A stretch of DNA of 64,000 nucleotides from the NCBI GenBank assembly GCA_022496185.1, contig WTXG01000041.1, positions 1 to 64,000 of the forward strand, in the 5' to 3' direction. The translations under genes and the position numbers were made by a program. The stretch's first letter is position 1; each line of letters begins with the position of its first letter. This DNA is from Multifurca ochricompacta (lineage: Eukaryota; Basidiomycota; Agaricomycetes; Russulales; Russulaceae). The notes below the pieces were generated by a model. That model made no database searches. It was not told where the DNA came from and saw nothing but the letters and a program-made list of their open reading frames with translations. Shown here piece by piece: positions 47,558-59,060 of this stretch.

Positions 47558-47978
47558 ATGATTGTCATTAATAACACATTTCCGATGACACAAGGGAGCA
47601 GGGTTCCGATTATGCGGCCTGAGCGACTTCCTAGATTTAGATTTACCAAGGGTGAGGGCAAAGAGCTGCCAGTGCTACGTGGTAGTAGTCCATGGGCATA
47701 GGCATTTTGGGAGCAAGTCTCTATCCCCGCATCCGCCCCGCATCCGAGTCTCCTGCGTCAAAGATTCAGTTGTCTATCTGCTCACTCCGGAAGTGCAAGC
47801 CGTGCCAGAAACACTGCTCCTGGGCGATAGGCTAAAACCGGCTCAAGTAGTGCGAATAATCCAGCCCCCACAACCAATGGTTTCAAGGCAAGGAGTAATC
47901 TCGCTTAGTCCTCGGGTTGATGACCTCGAGCCTTCGAACAGGCTCGCGGCGTTGCGTATGGGATCCACGGGTTACTGA
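47558..47978 (+). CDS. Possible small two-exon gene, unknown
   Basis: A 46-codon ORF from ATG 47558 (MIVINNTFPMTQGSRVPIMR) meets a GTGAGG donor near 47652. A second open segment (about 47768-47978) follows a CAAAGATTCAG acceptor and encodes VVYLLTPEVQAVPETLLLGD and more, ending GSTGY. Both pieces have protein-like composition and share orientation. I recognise no family and the join is by eye, so it may be chance. Confidence 0.25.
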
Positions 47979-48619
47979 TACAATTCGAATGCGAACTAGT
48001 AAATAAAATGGTGCGCCACTATGCGGTTCGGCTCTGAAAAGCGCTCACGAATGAGGGGCCACGGCCACGTCAATCTATTTGTTATTTGAGGAAAGAAAGA
48101 AAGAGTTGAGACTCAAGTCATTCCCATCGTCACTATTATCACTTCATCAATCAACAGGCAATCTGCTTTTGCCTTCCATATTTTTCTATCCATGCATAAA
48201 AAAAAAAGCACAATGCAGGGGTAGAAGAAGGCAACTCATATTTTAGCGCGCAGTCGACGAAACTTCTTCACCTTGCTAAACTAAACGGAGTAACAACCCT
48301 CGTGGTAGGGGGATTTCTGGATGTACCTTCCCTTCACTTCCCTTCCCTTCCCTTCCTTTCAGAACAGTGTGAACCGGTAATTACGAAGGCACGCGATCGA
48401 GCAACACTAAGCGCGGAAGAAATCCATCAAGGAATCATTCAAGTCAACAATCATTTTTAGGGGAGTGGGGCCAGCACAGCTACACAACCGCCCAAGCCCA
48501 TTGGTCCAAGGGTGTGAGGATACAACTTAGTGATATAGTGAATTCTCCTATCTCCCCTACCTAATGAAGCGATGCGACGCGACGAAGCGCCCGTTGACAA
48601 GACGGACGTCTCAGAGTGT
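47979..48619. other. Intergenic stretch
   Basis: Contains a CCCTTCCCTT repeat (48329-48358) and the 3' flank of the Noc2 gene. Open frame to 48457 in minus is read-through past the last Noc2 splice site. Nothing else seen. Confidence 0.4.
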
Positions 48620-51307
48620 TCACTCTTCAAGGATTTCATCTTCCCCCTTACGTGCCTAAGGCACAACGGGTGTCGGCAAGCATTCAAATACCACACTAGC
48701 CAAGGGCGTACCTTCTCGAGAAACTTGCGCTGCTTTTCACGCGTCTTACGCAGCACGCGCATGTACTTGATAAGCGGCGCATCATCAAGTTGTAAATCCG
48801 CTTCCCAAAGATCAACAGCGGCCGTCTTTTCTGGTGCAAAAGTAACTCTGGCACGGCGCTGAGAAACCCAACGCGCGCTCTCCTCGACGCGTTCTACGAG
48901 CGCTTTTGTCGAAGAGCTCACTTTAGGGTTGCCATGTGCGGCTTTAAGCGCCCTCCGTAGGGAAGCAACGATCGGAACGACGAGCTCTGGGAAGGCAATA
49001 TTACCATGCACGGCACGAACCGAAAGCCACTCCACTGTCAAGAAGGTAGCCTCATGGCCAAGACTTTCCGCATACACGTGCGTGTGTAGGTACTGTTGTG
49101 GAACACGGAGAGCGGTCTCGAAGTCCAGCGGCCGCAAGGTGGAGGTCTTGGATTTGGTGGAGGTCAGTGCTGTGGTCAGGATAGGTAGAAGGTGGGGTGC
49201 GAGAGGGATGTATGTGTGGGTGTGTCTTGTCAGGTGGATTAGTGACCCTACAACATGTAAATGAAACGGATGTGATCGGGGGTGCGAAAGGAGTCTTTGG
49301 AGAATGTGCACGTGAGTACGGGAAGGTATGGTCTCAGAAGGACGGGTAACATCGACATACTTAATGGCTCCCGTGGCTACTTGCACAAGCGGGTATATAA
49401 GAGGTCGTAGGTCATCGTCCTTGGCATTGCTTTGAACTTCGCAAGCCCGTGCGAGAACCAGTGACCAGAAATCGATAGCATGGACATATTGCCAGTTATA
49501 AACTTGCTTGTATGACTCCTGTAATTTGAGAAAATGAGAAATCCACTTGGAAGACGGCCAAAATTTGACAAACCCTCGTTTTTAACTTCATGCTATTACG
49601 AAGGTGGATAGCCAGCTGTCGAATATATCCGAACGCGTGCTGATATGCAACCCGGTGATTGAGACAGAAAATCTCCGAAGCCGAGTTCTTCATAAATGTG
49701 ATACTCGGCAAGGAGTGAGCACTGGTGCTCTTCGATGATTTCACTAGTGTTTGGTAGATATTCTGGGGAAGCGTTGCGTGGGTGAGACATCTCCTGGATC
49801 GTCGTTCAAGCACCTACTTTTAGTATAAGATCCAAAATAGATTCGTCAGCCGCAGAGGCGAGCTTGCGTAAAGCGAGAACTGTTGCCATTCGTACACTGT
49901 CATCTGCTGTGGACCACAGGCCCAAGCATCCCTGATACGAAATAAGCGACGGAAGGGTGGCCAATGGTTGTGGAACTAACTTTAAGATATTGCTTGACAG
50001 TTTTGCGACTGCTAATAATATAAGGTACGATCTTCGTACTTTCTGTGACTGCCATCTTCAGCAGTTCGGGATCAGAAAGATGTGAGGTAATGTGGATGAT
50101 ATTATGGAAGAACGAAATGATAGGTTTTTGCAAGGTCTTCAGTTTTTGTGTGTGTGCAGGAGCTTTGCTTTCCTAGTACATGAGTTATCAGGGAGCGCGA
50201 GCAACTCGCTGTGGACGCACAATCGTCCATTTGGGAGGGTTTTGTAAGGGACGTGATGTTCCAGAACGATAGGGGTGTATCGAAGGGCCGTTTTCACGAG
50301 TTTGTCGTACACTAGATTCTGTCCATAAGTCAAAGGTTCTCGAAGGAATGAAGAGTCAACCGCACCTGCGGGGTTGTCGATCGTCCATGCAAGCACCTTA
50401 CCTTCTTCATTCATGAGAGCGGCAGAGCGAAAGGCGACCAGGAGTTTTCGCAATGCACGCAGAGACCTTGTCTATCGACGATGCATTAGAATAGCCTTAG
50501 CCTTGGTTGAATTGCTCGAAGGTGCGTCACCTACCTCAAGAAGAGATTTTTGCCAAGTCCGCAATATTTTCTCAGTTAAAGTAGGGAGTTGATCGTCGTC
50601 CGACTCTATAGCATCACCAACGCTGTCATCATAGTCGTCGCCGTCCGCGTTGAATTCCAGGAGCTCGCGATCATTTTCCTGCAGATATTTGTAAAACTCG
50701 GGATCCTTCTCAGCAAGATTGGATAATTCCAGCATGTGTGCGTTGCCTTCATCTATAAACGAAAAATATTAATCACAAGTCGGCGCCGAAGCAGTTTCGG
50801 AAGCGGCGCACCTTCCAGTTCATCCACGGAAGCAAATGAAGCTCCATCACTCTCGTCCAAGTCACCATCGTCATCATCCTCGTCTTCGGGGCCAGAACTC
50901 CCGTCAATTGGCTCTTCAATCTAAAATGCGCATTATTTTCAGTCTTTATGTGGTCATCCACCGAACACTCGCCCTCTCCTCCTCCTCCATGAAACTCGCC
51001 CCCAAAAAGTCATCTACAGACATGCCTTTGAGGCTATGTCGAAATAAGGGAGTACATGAGATACACGACGCACTGAAGGGTCCAGGAAACTGACGTACCC
51101 TGTTTTCGATGATTTCTTCTCCTTTGTAGTCTCATCGTCGGTTCCATCAACGGAAGCGCGTTCCTGTCCCTGTCCTTTACTCTTTGGACCTTTATGTTTC
51201 TTAATCTTTTTCTGAATTTGCTGGTGCTTGCGCCTTGCTTGAATCTTTTTAGTGAGCTGTCCGCTAGCTGCAAACTTGCGAGTAGCCTTTGCGCCTCTCT
51301 TAGCCAT
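48620..51307 (-). CDS. NOC2: Nucleolar complex protein Noc2
   Basis: A HEAT-repeat-like nucleolar protein that pairs with Noc1 or Noc3 and escorts pre-60S ribosomal particles out of the nucleolus. The start [18 protein letters not shown] (51307) opens a Lys-rich region, then acidic stretches ([14 protein letters not shown], about 50880; [19 protein letters not shown], about 50620). The Noc2 domain runs from about 50450 to 48700 with [30 protein letters not shown] (about 49370) and [14 protein letters not shown] (about 48990). A last intron (about 48712-48657) leads to a short end [11 protein letters not shown] at 48620. About nine introns. It is head-to-head with the MT-A70 gene, 184 bp apart, so a shared promoter is likely. 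Confidence 0.92.
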
Positions 51308-51491
51308 TATTATATTTGAAGGAAGGTTGTGAAGGCAAGACAAGCCGTCGAAAGTCGAAATCTAAAGAAAACTCCCCGGTCCCCGGTCTAACCGGACCGC
51401 TTGGCTGTTCTCCTCCTCTCCTCTCTCCTTCCCTCCTTCCCTTAATCCACTTTTCCTCCCTCTTCCCTCGTCCCTTGTCTGGCCAAGGTTA
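51308..51491. promoter_or_regulatory. Bidirectional promoter region of NOC2 and METTL14-like gene
   Basis: A 184-bp gap between two divergent start codons. It has a C/T-rich stretch on the plus strand (about 51409-51478), typical of TATA-less fungal promoters, and no evident TATA box. Confidence 0.5.
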
Positions 51492-53736
51492 ATGCCAATG
51501 GCTACGTTGATGGAAACGTTGGCCTCAGCCAATGAATTGTTGGCCCAACATGTCGCTTTGGTTGCACGGGTGAGAGACTCTCAGAAGACATACAGGCGAA
51601 AGCTCCGCACACTTTCTTCCCCTCCGCAATCTATTCTCAAGCTATCCCTTATTTCTTCTCCCAAACCGTCCCCCCCTCCATCTCCACCCTCTTCTCCTCT
51701 CTTACTCCCTCGGCGCAAACCTCCAAAAGCAGATTTGCCGCCAGCTAAACGCGCCCGGGCGACGCATTACGAGAACTACATCCCTGAGGAGGAAACAATC
51801 AGAAACGACTATTCACAGCGGTATGTCGATGGTGGTGAGTGGCCACAGAACTGGGTACTTGGAGCGGAACCAGAGAGGCGTTTTGAAGAGTTCGTACTTC
51901 CCCGTTCTTCATCTTCCTTTATCTCTCTCTTTCCTTCCCACATACAACGGGCACCTTATTCACATCGGTATTGACCTGGACATGTTCTGTACATATTTCC
52001 TGACTTAGACTGGGATCGCGCAGCCATAGTATATCACTACTGAAAGTGATCGCTAATTATTGCCCGTGTACTGATGCCTTTCGTGCCTTTCGCTCTCGCT
52101 AGATACCCCAAACAACAGCGGCTACTAGCACTCAAAAAGGCGTCCGTGACAGAGTACGCGCTACCACCCATATATCTCCCATTTTCCGAGCTCGCCACGC
52201 TTCAGCCGTCCAAGTTTGACGTCATTGTCATCGATCCGCCCTTGTCGTCTTCATTTTCATGGGACACCCTTCAGGAGCTCCCCCTTTCCACCCTTGCGAC
52301 CGACCCATCCTTCGTTTTCCTCTGGGTGGGAAGTGGTGCTGGAGATGGGCTTGAACGTGGGCGCGAGGTCCTTGCCAAGTGGGGCTATCGCCGCTGTGAG
52401 GATGTGTGTTGGGTGAAAACAAACCGAGAAAGCAATGATGGGCCTGGCGTACGCTGCCTCTCTTTCTTTTCCAGCGTTGTTCAACTGACAGTACACAACA
52501 TACCTGCACGTGCTCGTTCTCTAGACTGACCCACCGACAACCTCCCTTTTAACACGTACTAAGCAACACTGTCTCATTGGCATCCGCGGCACAGTACGCC
52601 GCTCCACGGACTCCTGGTTCGTCCACTGCAACGTCGGTACGTATCGTCTCCCCATGGCACTGCTTCCAACCTGCTCCTCCATGCGCCTCCTAAACTTAGA
52701 TATGCTTCAGACACGGACGTTATACTCTGGGAAGGCGACCCTACAGACCCAACACGGAAGCCACCAGAGATGTACACCCTCGTCGAGAACTTCTGTCTCG
52801 GCCTGCGCCGCCTTGAGCTCTTCGCACGTGCGCGTTCCTTACGTCGGGGCTGGGTTAGTGTACTAGCAGACGGTGAAGAAGCACACGTTCCTGCGGTACA
52901 GGCTCGCGCTGCGGATGCACAACTATCTATAGAGCAGCTCGAAGGGGTGAACATCCTTGGACAGGAACTGGGTGTTGACCGCACCGAGCGGTGGGACCAG
53001 GACAAATGGGAGAACGCTATGCGGGGATGGCTACAAAACGGGCGCGCAGTCGTTCCCATGACTCCCGGTACGTGCTCGTTTATCTGGCCAAAGTTGTTGG
53101 GGGTCGTCGGACTTCACCCGAGCGTCGTGCTGACGAGTATCGAATTTGAACGCTGAACCAGAGGTTGACGCGTTGCGTCCAAAATCTCCCGTTCGTGTCG
53201 GTTCTACGAACGTACAACCAGGTGCCGTCGGGAATGCGAGCGGTGGGTCCATGGCGCCACGGGGAGTAATGAAGCCACCGCGTGGGCAGAACATGATGGA
53301 TATAAACATGGGCATGAACGCGCTCGGTGTCGGAATGGGTTGGCCCATGGGCTTGCCGATAGCTATGCCAACTGCTGGCATGATGAGCATGGTAGCTCCC
53401 GGGTTTGGAGGGGGAGGTTTCGACGTTGGGATGCACATGCAACCAGGCATGGGGTGGATGGGCCTTGGGGCCGAGAGTGGACAATTTCAATACATGGATG
53501 GCTCTGGTGGTATGTGGGAAGGTGGTATGGGCGACGACGGGATGGTAGGGGATGGTTTGACGAACATAGGTGGGATGTCAAACATGGGGATAGGAAACAT
53601 GGGAAATATGGGGATGGGCAACATGGGGATGAGCGGACTGGGGATGGGTGTTGGGGGTATGGGCATGGGTCAACAAGGCTATGGGCCAGTGGGGGCAGAT
53701 TGGAGATGGAATAACGGCGGATTTGAGGGGGGTTGA
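51492..53736 (+). CDS. MT-A70 family protein, METTL14/Kar4 type, Met/Gly-rich tail
   Basis: A relative of METTL14 and yeast Kar4, the non-catalytic partners of the m6A mRNA methyltransferase. The N-terminus has a proline-rich region and NDYSQRYVDGGEWPQNWVLG (about 51810). The Rossmann part has FDVIVIDPPL (about 52219) where catalytic METTL3 carries DPPW. It continues with FLWVGSGAGDGLERGREVLA, KWGYRRCEDVCWVKTN, IRGTVRRSTDSWFVHCNV (about 52580) and VENFCLGLRRLELFARA (about 52778). After the domain, a last exon (53160-53736) encodes about 190 residues dominated by Gly, Met and Asn. The DPPL instead of DPPW argues against its own catalysis. Five or so introns. It is convergent with BiP, 90 bp apart. 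Confidence 0.88.
53270..53733 (+). repeat. Gly-Met-Asn low-complexity coding repeat
   Basis: Codons ATG, GGN and AAC recur as degenerate GMGNMG-type units, densest at 53575-53680 (SNMGIGNMGNMGMGNMGMSG). It is inside the reading frame of the MT-A70 gene. Confidence 0.8.
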
Positions 53737-53826
53737 AGTTTCAAGTCGTAGCTTCAGCAAATATAAAAAAAACACTCAAAAAAAAAAGGAAGATATCTAA
53801 TTATTTGTGACTATGATGAATTTATT

Positions 53827-56431
53827 TTAAAGCTCGTCATGACTATGGAATGGGTGCTGCTCATCGTCCTCACCAGGTCCATACCCTCCACTTGAACTTG
53901 CACTTTCGTAAAGCTTACTCGTAATCGGGTTAACGACTGTCTGTACTTCAGCAAGTTTCTCCTCCAACTCCTCTGCAGATGCATTTTGACCCTCAGAGTC
54001 AATCCACTCAGTCGTCTCTTTAGTGAGTGCGAGCAGTGTCTTGCGATCTTCGTCACCGATCTTCCCGCCGAGACCCTCCTGGTCACCAATTTGTGTCTTG
54101 AGACCGTAAATAAAGGTGGAGAGAGCATTGAGAGCCTCAATCCGCTTGCGTGCAACCTCGTCCTCTGATGCGAATTCCTCCGCCTCCCGAATCATACGCT
54201 CGATATCATCTTTCGAAAGACGGCCCTTCTCGTTGGTGATAGTAATAGACTCCGACTTGCCACTGTACATAGCATGTGAGCACTAAAGTTCAGTAACACC
54301 GACACCGACGACTTACGTTCCCTTGTCAGCAGCCGATATTTTCATGATGCCATTCGTGTCAACCTCGAAAGTAACTTCAATTTGAGGAACACCACGCGGT
54401 GCTGGGGGAATAGAGGAGAGCTCAAATTTCCCTAAGAGGTTGTTGTCCTTCGTAAGGGAACGCTCGCCTTCGTAAACTTGGATTAAGACGGTCGGCTGGT
54501 TATCTGCGGCAGTGGAGAAGCTGGGAAATTAAAATTATAGATCGTGTGAGTGAGAATTTATAAATAAAATTTGATCACATACATTTGTGATTTGCGTGTA
54601 GGGATAACAGTGTTGCGCGGGATCAGCTTGGTGAAGACACCACCGGTAGTCTCAATACCAAGGGTGAGTGCGGCAACGTCGACAAGGACAATGTCCTCAG
54701 TCCCTTCCTCTCCAGAAAGAATACCTCCCTGGACGGCGGCACCATACGCTACAGCCTCATCGGGGTTGATGCCCTTAGAGGGGTCCTTGCCACCAAAGAA
54801 CTCCTTAAGGAGTTGTTGGACTTTGGGAATACGCGTGGAGCCACCGACGAGCACAACCTTACACACAAGTTAGAGATGGGCACGTATGAACGTCCAAGCA
54901 TACCCCACCTCGTCAATTTCCTCCTTCTTCACGCCAGCATCCTTGAGGACTTGCTCAACAGGCCTCATCGTCTTTCGGAAGAGATCGAGATTGAGCTCCT
55001 CAAATTTGGCTCGTGTGAGCGTCTCGGAGAAGTCATTGCCGTCCTCAAAGGATTCAATCTCGAGGCGAGTAGACTGCTGAGAGGAAAGAGTACGCTTTGC
55101 CTTTTCCACCTCGCGCTTGAGCTTGCCCAATGCACGGAGGTTGGTTGAGACGTCGGTGCCAGTCTTCTTCTTGTAAAGCTTGACAAAGTAATCGATCACG
55201 CGATTATCGAAATCTTCACCACCAAGGTGAGTGTCTCCAGCGGTTGCCAAGACCTCAAATACGCCGTCGTCGATGGAAAGGAGCGAGACGTCGAATGTAC
55301 CACCTCCAAGGTCATAAACAATGATTCGAGATTCCGACTTCGTCTTCTTGTCAAGGCCATAGGCGATGGCAGCTGCAGTCGGCTCATTAATGATCCGAAG
55401 TATCTGCAGACCAGCAATCGTTCCGGCATCCTTGGTGGCCTGGCGCTGAGCGTCATTGAAGTCTGCTCTGACGTGAGAAAAGTTATGCGGATAGTCCAAC
55501 TGGAGGCGTACAAGCTGGGACCGTCACCACGGCGTGCGTGACTTTCTTCCCAAGGTAAGCCTCGGCAGTCTCCTTCATTTTACCAAGAATCATCGCAGAG
55601 ACCTCTTCCGGTGTCTGGAAAAAGAGAGAAACATTCAGTGACAAATAGGAAAGGCGAGGGGGGGTCTTAGAACTTACAAATTCACGCGCCTCACCGCGAT
55701 AGTTGACCTGTATGGCAGGCTTCCCACTCTTGTCAACAACTTTGAAAGGCCTACAACGTCAAAGTTAGACCGAGTGAGTATGACCAATATAAAGGTCAGC
55801 GCACCAATGCTTGAAGTCACGCTGTAACTCAGGCTCGTCGATTTTACGACCGATGAGGCGCTTGGCGTCAAAGACGGTATTGGTGGGGTTGGAGTGGAAA
55901 GCATTTTTTGCGGAGTCGCCAATCCTAGTTAAAAGGTAAGGCGGGATGAGGGTCAGAAAGAAAGATAAGTACACACAGTCGCTCCTCGTCTGTGAAAGAG
56001 ACCCATGATGGCGTGATTCGGTGACCTTGATCATTGGCAATAATTTCTACACGACCGCCGCGTTGCACTCTGAGGGGAAAGGATGGTCAGAATAGGGTGC
56101 ATCACTTCCAGAACCAAATACGCACGCAACACAAGAATAACTGAAGGGAAGCGACGGCTATCAGTAAAACACAACTGAGTGTAAACTTAATGACGAGCGC
56201 GTACGTTGTTCCCAAATCTAAGACCGAAAGTAAGGTAAGTTACATGAAGGTGGGACAGAAAGTCAACGGGTGAATGTACGAACCAATTCCGATGACGGTG
56301 CCATATTCCGATTTTTTATCTTCTGCGGAGACGGCAGACGGACAGAGAAGGAGAAGAGAGAAGAAGAGCAAGAAGGCGAAAGACAATCCCGAGATGAGGC
56401 GGGTTGTATGCGTCCTTGTTGGACGAGACAT
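53827..56431 (-). CDS. KAR2: ER chaperone BiP/Kar2 (Hsp70)
   Basis: The Hsp70 of the endoplasmic reticulum lumen: import motor, folding chaperone and regulator of the unfolded protein response. The signal peptide is in exon 1 (56431; hydrophobic [19 protein letters not shown]). The ATPase domain has GTVIGIDLGTTYSCVAV across an intron, [20 protein letters not shown] (about 55480), [23 protein letters not shown] and [15 protein letters not shown] (about 54850). The substrate domain has [18 protein letters not shown] and [20 protein letters not shown], followed by the lid. The last residues are HSHDEL, with the HDEL ER-retrieval signal. All signature residues are intact, with about nine introns. 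Two CCACGT-type elements lie upstream. Confidence 0.97.
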
Positions 56432-56523
56432 GTTGAGAGAGGAAGAGAGGGAAGAGAGTTTGATTTGTCGACTCTTGGAAAAAAAACGAATTTTTATATT
56501 TATTTGTGTTATTCAAGCAACAG

Positions 56524-56550
56524 GGCCACGTAGTCTATTTGGCCACGTCA
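56524..56550 (-). promoter_or_regulatory. Unfolded-protein-response elements in the BiP promoter
   Basis: GGCCACGTAG (56524-56533) and GGCCACGTCA (56541-56550) lie 93-119 bp upstream of the BiP start. On the coding strand the second reads TGACGTGGCC, containing the UPRE core TGACGTGG bound by Hac1/XBP1-type bZIP factors; the first is a one-sided match. The spacing and the identity of the target gene make a functional role likely. Confidence 0.7.
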
Positions 56551-56738
56551 CAATGTCTCGTCATAAATTCCCACGTTACACAACAAATAACAAAACATAT
56601 TTGAATCGAATTGTTCGTTCCACTCTTCTTCAACTACAAGTAATAAGGATATACGTATACGTCCTAACAAACAAACAAATGCTAATCATAATGGGTCATG
56701 ATGGGTCGTTATTAATTCATCATTGATATCCTCCTGCG

Positions 56739-58779
56739 TTAACGATGGGAAAATGGCGAAGGCGACTTGGACTTGGCCTTGCCGGCGGCAGGCGCAGTTG
56801 TCGCCGGCGTGGGCTGTGGGGTTGAAGCGAAACGCGTCAGAGAGGACGCACGAAGAGCGCAATCCCGAGGCGCTACTTCGCCGCATTTCATATGGGCTCG
56901 TAACCCGCAGTCATCGCACTCAAGCACGGGTTTCCGCCCGAGCCGCTTTGAACAAATGTCGCATTTAGCGCCACCAGGAAGGAGACCACTTGCGAAGAAA
57001 AAGTCGAGCGCGCTCCAACCCTGAGCAGATGAATGCACTTGTGCTCCTGGTGGCGGAAAGCGTTTCGCAGTCGTGCCGGGTTTGATTAGTGTGAAACGAT
57101 GTACCAGTGCTGGCGCAAGAGACGAGCCGCCCTCAGTAGCGGCAGCGATCGAAGCGTCCTCAGATGCTGTATAGTAGGATGCCATGGAGATGGCAGATTG
57201 ATGGAGTGTCGTTTCTGGGCCAGGTTGAGGTTCTGCAGGAAGAGGGCGATTTGGGGGCAGCTGGTATGTTGGACGTGGGGCGCGTATGGTGAGGATAGAA
57301 GAAAGGGGAGGGATAGTCGAATGGGTTGGTTGTTGTGCATGTCCACGAACGACTGTAGTGCTGTAGTTGGAATATGTACTTTCCGTAGCGAGAAGGGGTT
57401 GCTGCGATTCCCCAGAACCGTTGGCTGGTTTTTTGGTCAGTTGTTCAGAAAAAGGCCAGAAAGCAGGGGAAAGTTCTGTACCATGGATTCCCGAAGCCAA
57501 AGGGACACCATTGTCAATGACGGTGACACTCTCAAGCCGGCTCACCGCATCATTCAGTTCGTCATCCGATTCATCCTCACTCCAGTGTGGCTCAGGACTT
57601 GCACTCATGCGGATACCATGACCAATTCCCTGACCGAAGCTTGGGATACGCGGGGCAGGAGGATGGCGTCGATGGCCTGTCATAAATTTAATGCTGCCAG
57701 TGTGTAACTCCGTTTCTTCTGGACGTGCTAAGACTTCTGCCTCAATGGCGCGCAGACGGTCAGGATGATTCGGGTGGTGGGCCGGGCCGCAGGGTCCTCG
57801 GCAATGCAATCGATTGCAAGCTGAATAAATTCAGGCGGACAGCCAGGGCTTGCAAGCTTGCGCACTTCATCAGTATCAATGGTAAATGAAGGAGCGGAAC
57901 GGGAGAAATGAGTATCGTCTGCCAGGCGGCGAGCAGAAATTTCAGCAAGGATGACACCGAGGGAAAATATATCGGTTGGAAGGTCAAACTCGTTACCCAA
58001 GAGGATTTCTGGGGACATGTATGCGTCTGTACCGCAGAAAGTGAGACGACGGGACTCTTCCTGGTTCCGGGCGGCGATACGGGCAAATCCGAAGTCGGTG
58101 ATCTTAAGACGACCGTTTGCTGTAACGAGCAGGTTCTCGCCTTTAAGGTCTCGGTGGATGCATTTGCGGGCATGAAGGTAGGCAAGGGCACGGGCAATAT
58201 CGGTGGCGAAGGAAAGCCGGAGACGCCAGGGCAACGGCTTGGTTTTGTCATGGATATATTGGCGGAGGTTACCTATGAGAGATGGTCAGAAGAATACGAA
58301 AAGCTCATGTGAAAGGCTGTGCACCATTCTCGATGAATTCCGAAATAATAAAGATGGGACCATTAGGTTCGGGAGCCCGAGAGAGGCCAAGGTAGAGGAC
58401 GACGTTAGGGTGCCTAGACTCTCTGTAAATTAAATTGAACTGTCAGGTTTAGAACGAGATGTAAGAGAGGCACGGACTTGAGAAGGCGCCATTCTCTTTC
58501 AAAGTACTTTGCCACATCGTATTCAGTTGAAGGAAGTACCTCTTTAATAGCAATATCTATACCGAGATACGTTCCTACGACAGTCAGATGAGGGCCGTTT
58601 TAGAGGAATCCTTGTTCCGATACTCACCTTTGTACACATTCCCGAAAGAACCTGATCCTAACTTTGACCAGCCACCTTTGATGTCCTACACAATCAACGT
58701 TTTGAGTAGATCCTAAATGCGCGGGTACTATGGCGTTACAACGTACGTCGAAGGGTATTACATCAAACGGATCACCCAT
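56739..58779 (-). CDS. Protein kinase with C-terminal C1 domain
   Basis: A kinase of tyrosine-kinase-like (LIMK/TESK-like) character. Exon 1 MGDPFDVIPFD (58779); then the glycine loop LGSGSFGNVYK (about 58655), an AIKE lysine block, the catalytic loop HRDLKGENLL (about 58150), DFGFAR (about 58085), and GTDAYMSPE (about 58030), with SPE where most kinases have APE. The kinase ends near 57750. About 250 Ser/Pro-rich residues follow, then a C1 domain (about 57000-56850: CDIC...CDDCGLRAHMKC...C), the fold that binds diacylglycerol or serves as an adaptor. This joining of kinase and C-terminal C1 is found in fungal and amoebal signalling kinases; substrate unknown. About seven introns. Confidence 0.85.
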
Positions 58780-59060
58780 GACTAGACTCTATTCCAGGTC
58801 AGCAGCGAGACGGAGAGGTATTTAGCCAAAACCAAAACCAAACCCCCTGCGGGTCTCTCTCCCCGGACTCGGACTCGGACTCGGATCTGGACAACCCAGC
58901 TAGGAAGGGTTCATCCGTGATCGTGACGTGACGTTGTGTGCATGCGTGTGACAATATTGTGACAACCGTCGTCTCGGCCGAGCCTCCTTTATGACTTGCA
59001 ACCACAACCCACGACCCACAACCTTCCTTTAAGGTGCCCACTCGCCCGTTGGCAGTGGAA
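58780..59060. promoter_or_regulatory. Divergent promoter region
   Basis: A 281-bp gap between the kinase (-) and the next gene (+). It carries a CGGACT hexamer array (58865-58886) and GTGACGTGACGT (58923). No coding exon. Confidence 0.4.

Noticed and set aside
53340..53714. Alternative-frame Trp/Gly/His-rich ORF over the MT-A70 tail
   Set aside because: Shadow frame of the GMGNMG repeat; the main frame continues the gene and ends at a proper stop.
51492..53736. Kar4-type protein as evidence of a mating gene cluster with the pheromone gene
   Set aside because: Kar4 works in karyogamy in yeast, but the two genes are 30 kb apart with unrelated housekeeping genes between, and METTL14-type genes are general. 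Linkage looks accidental.
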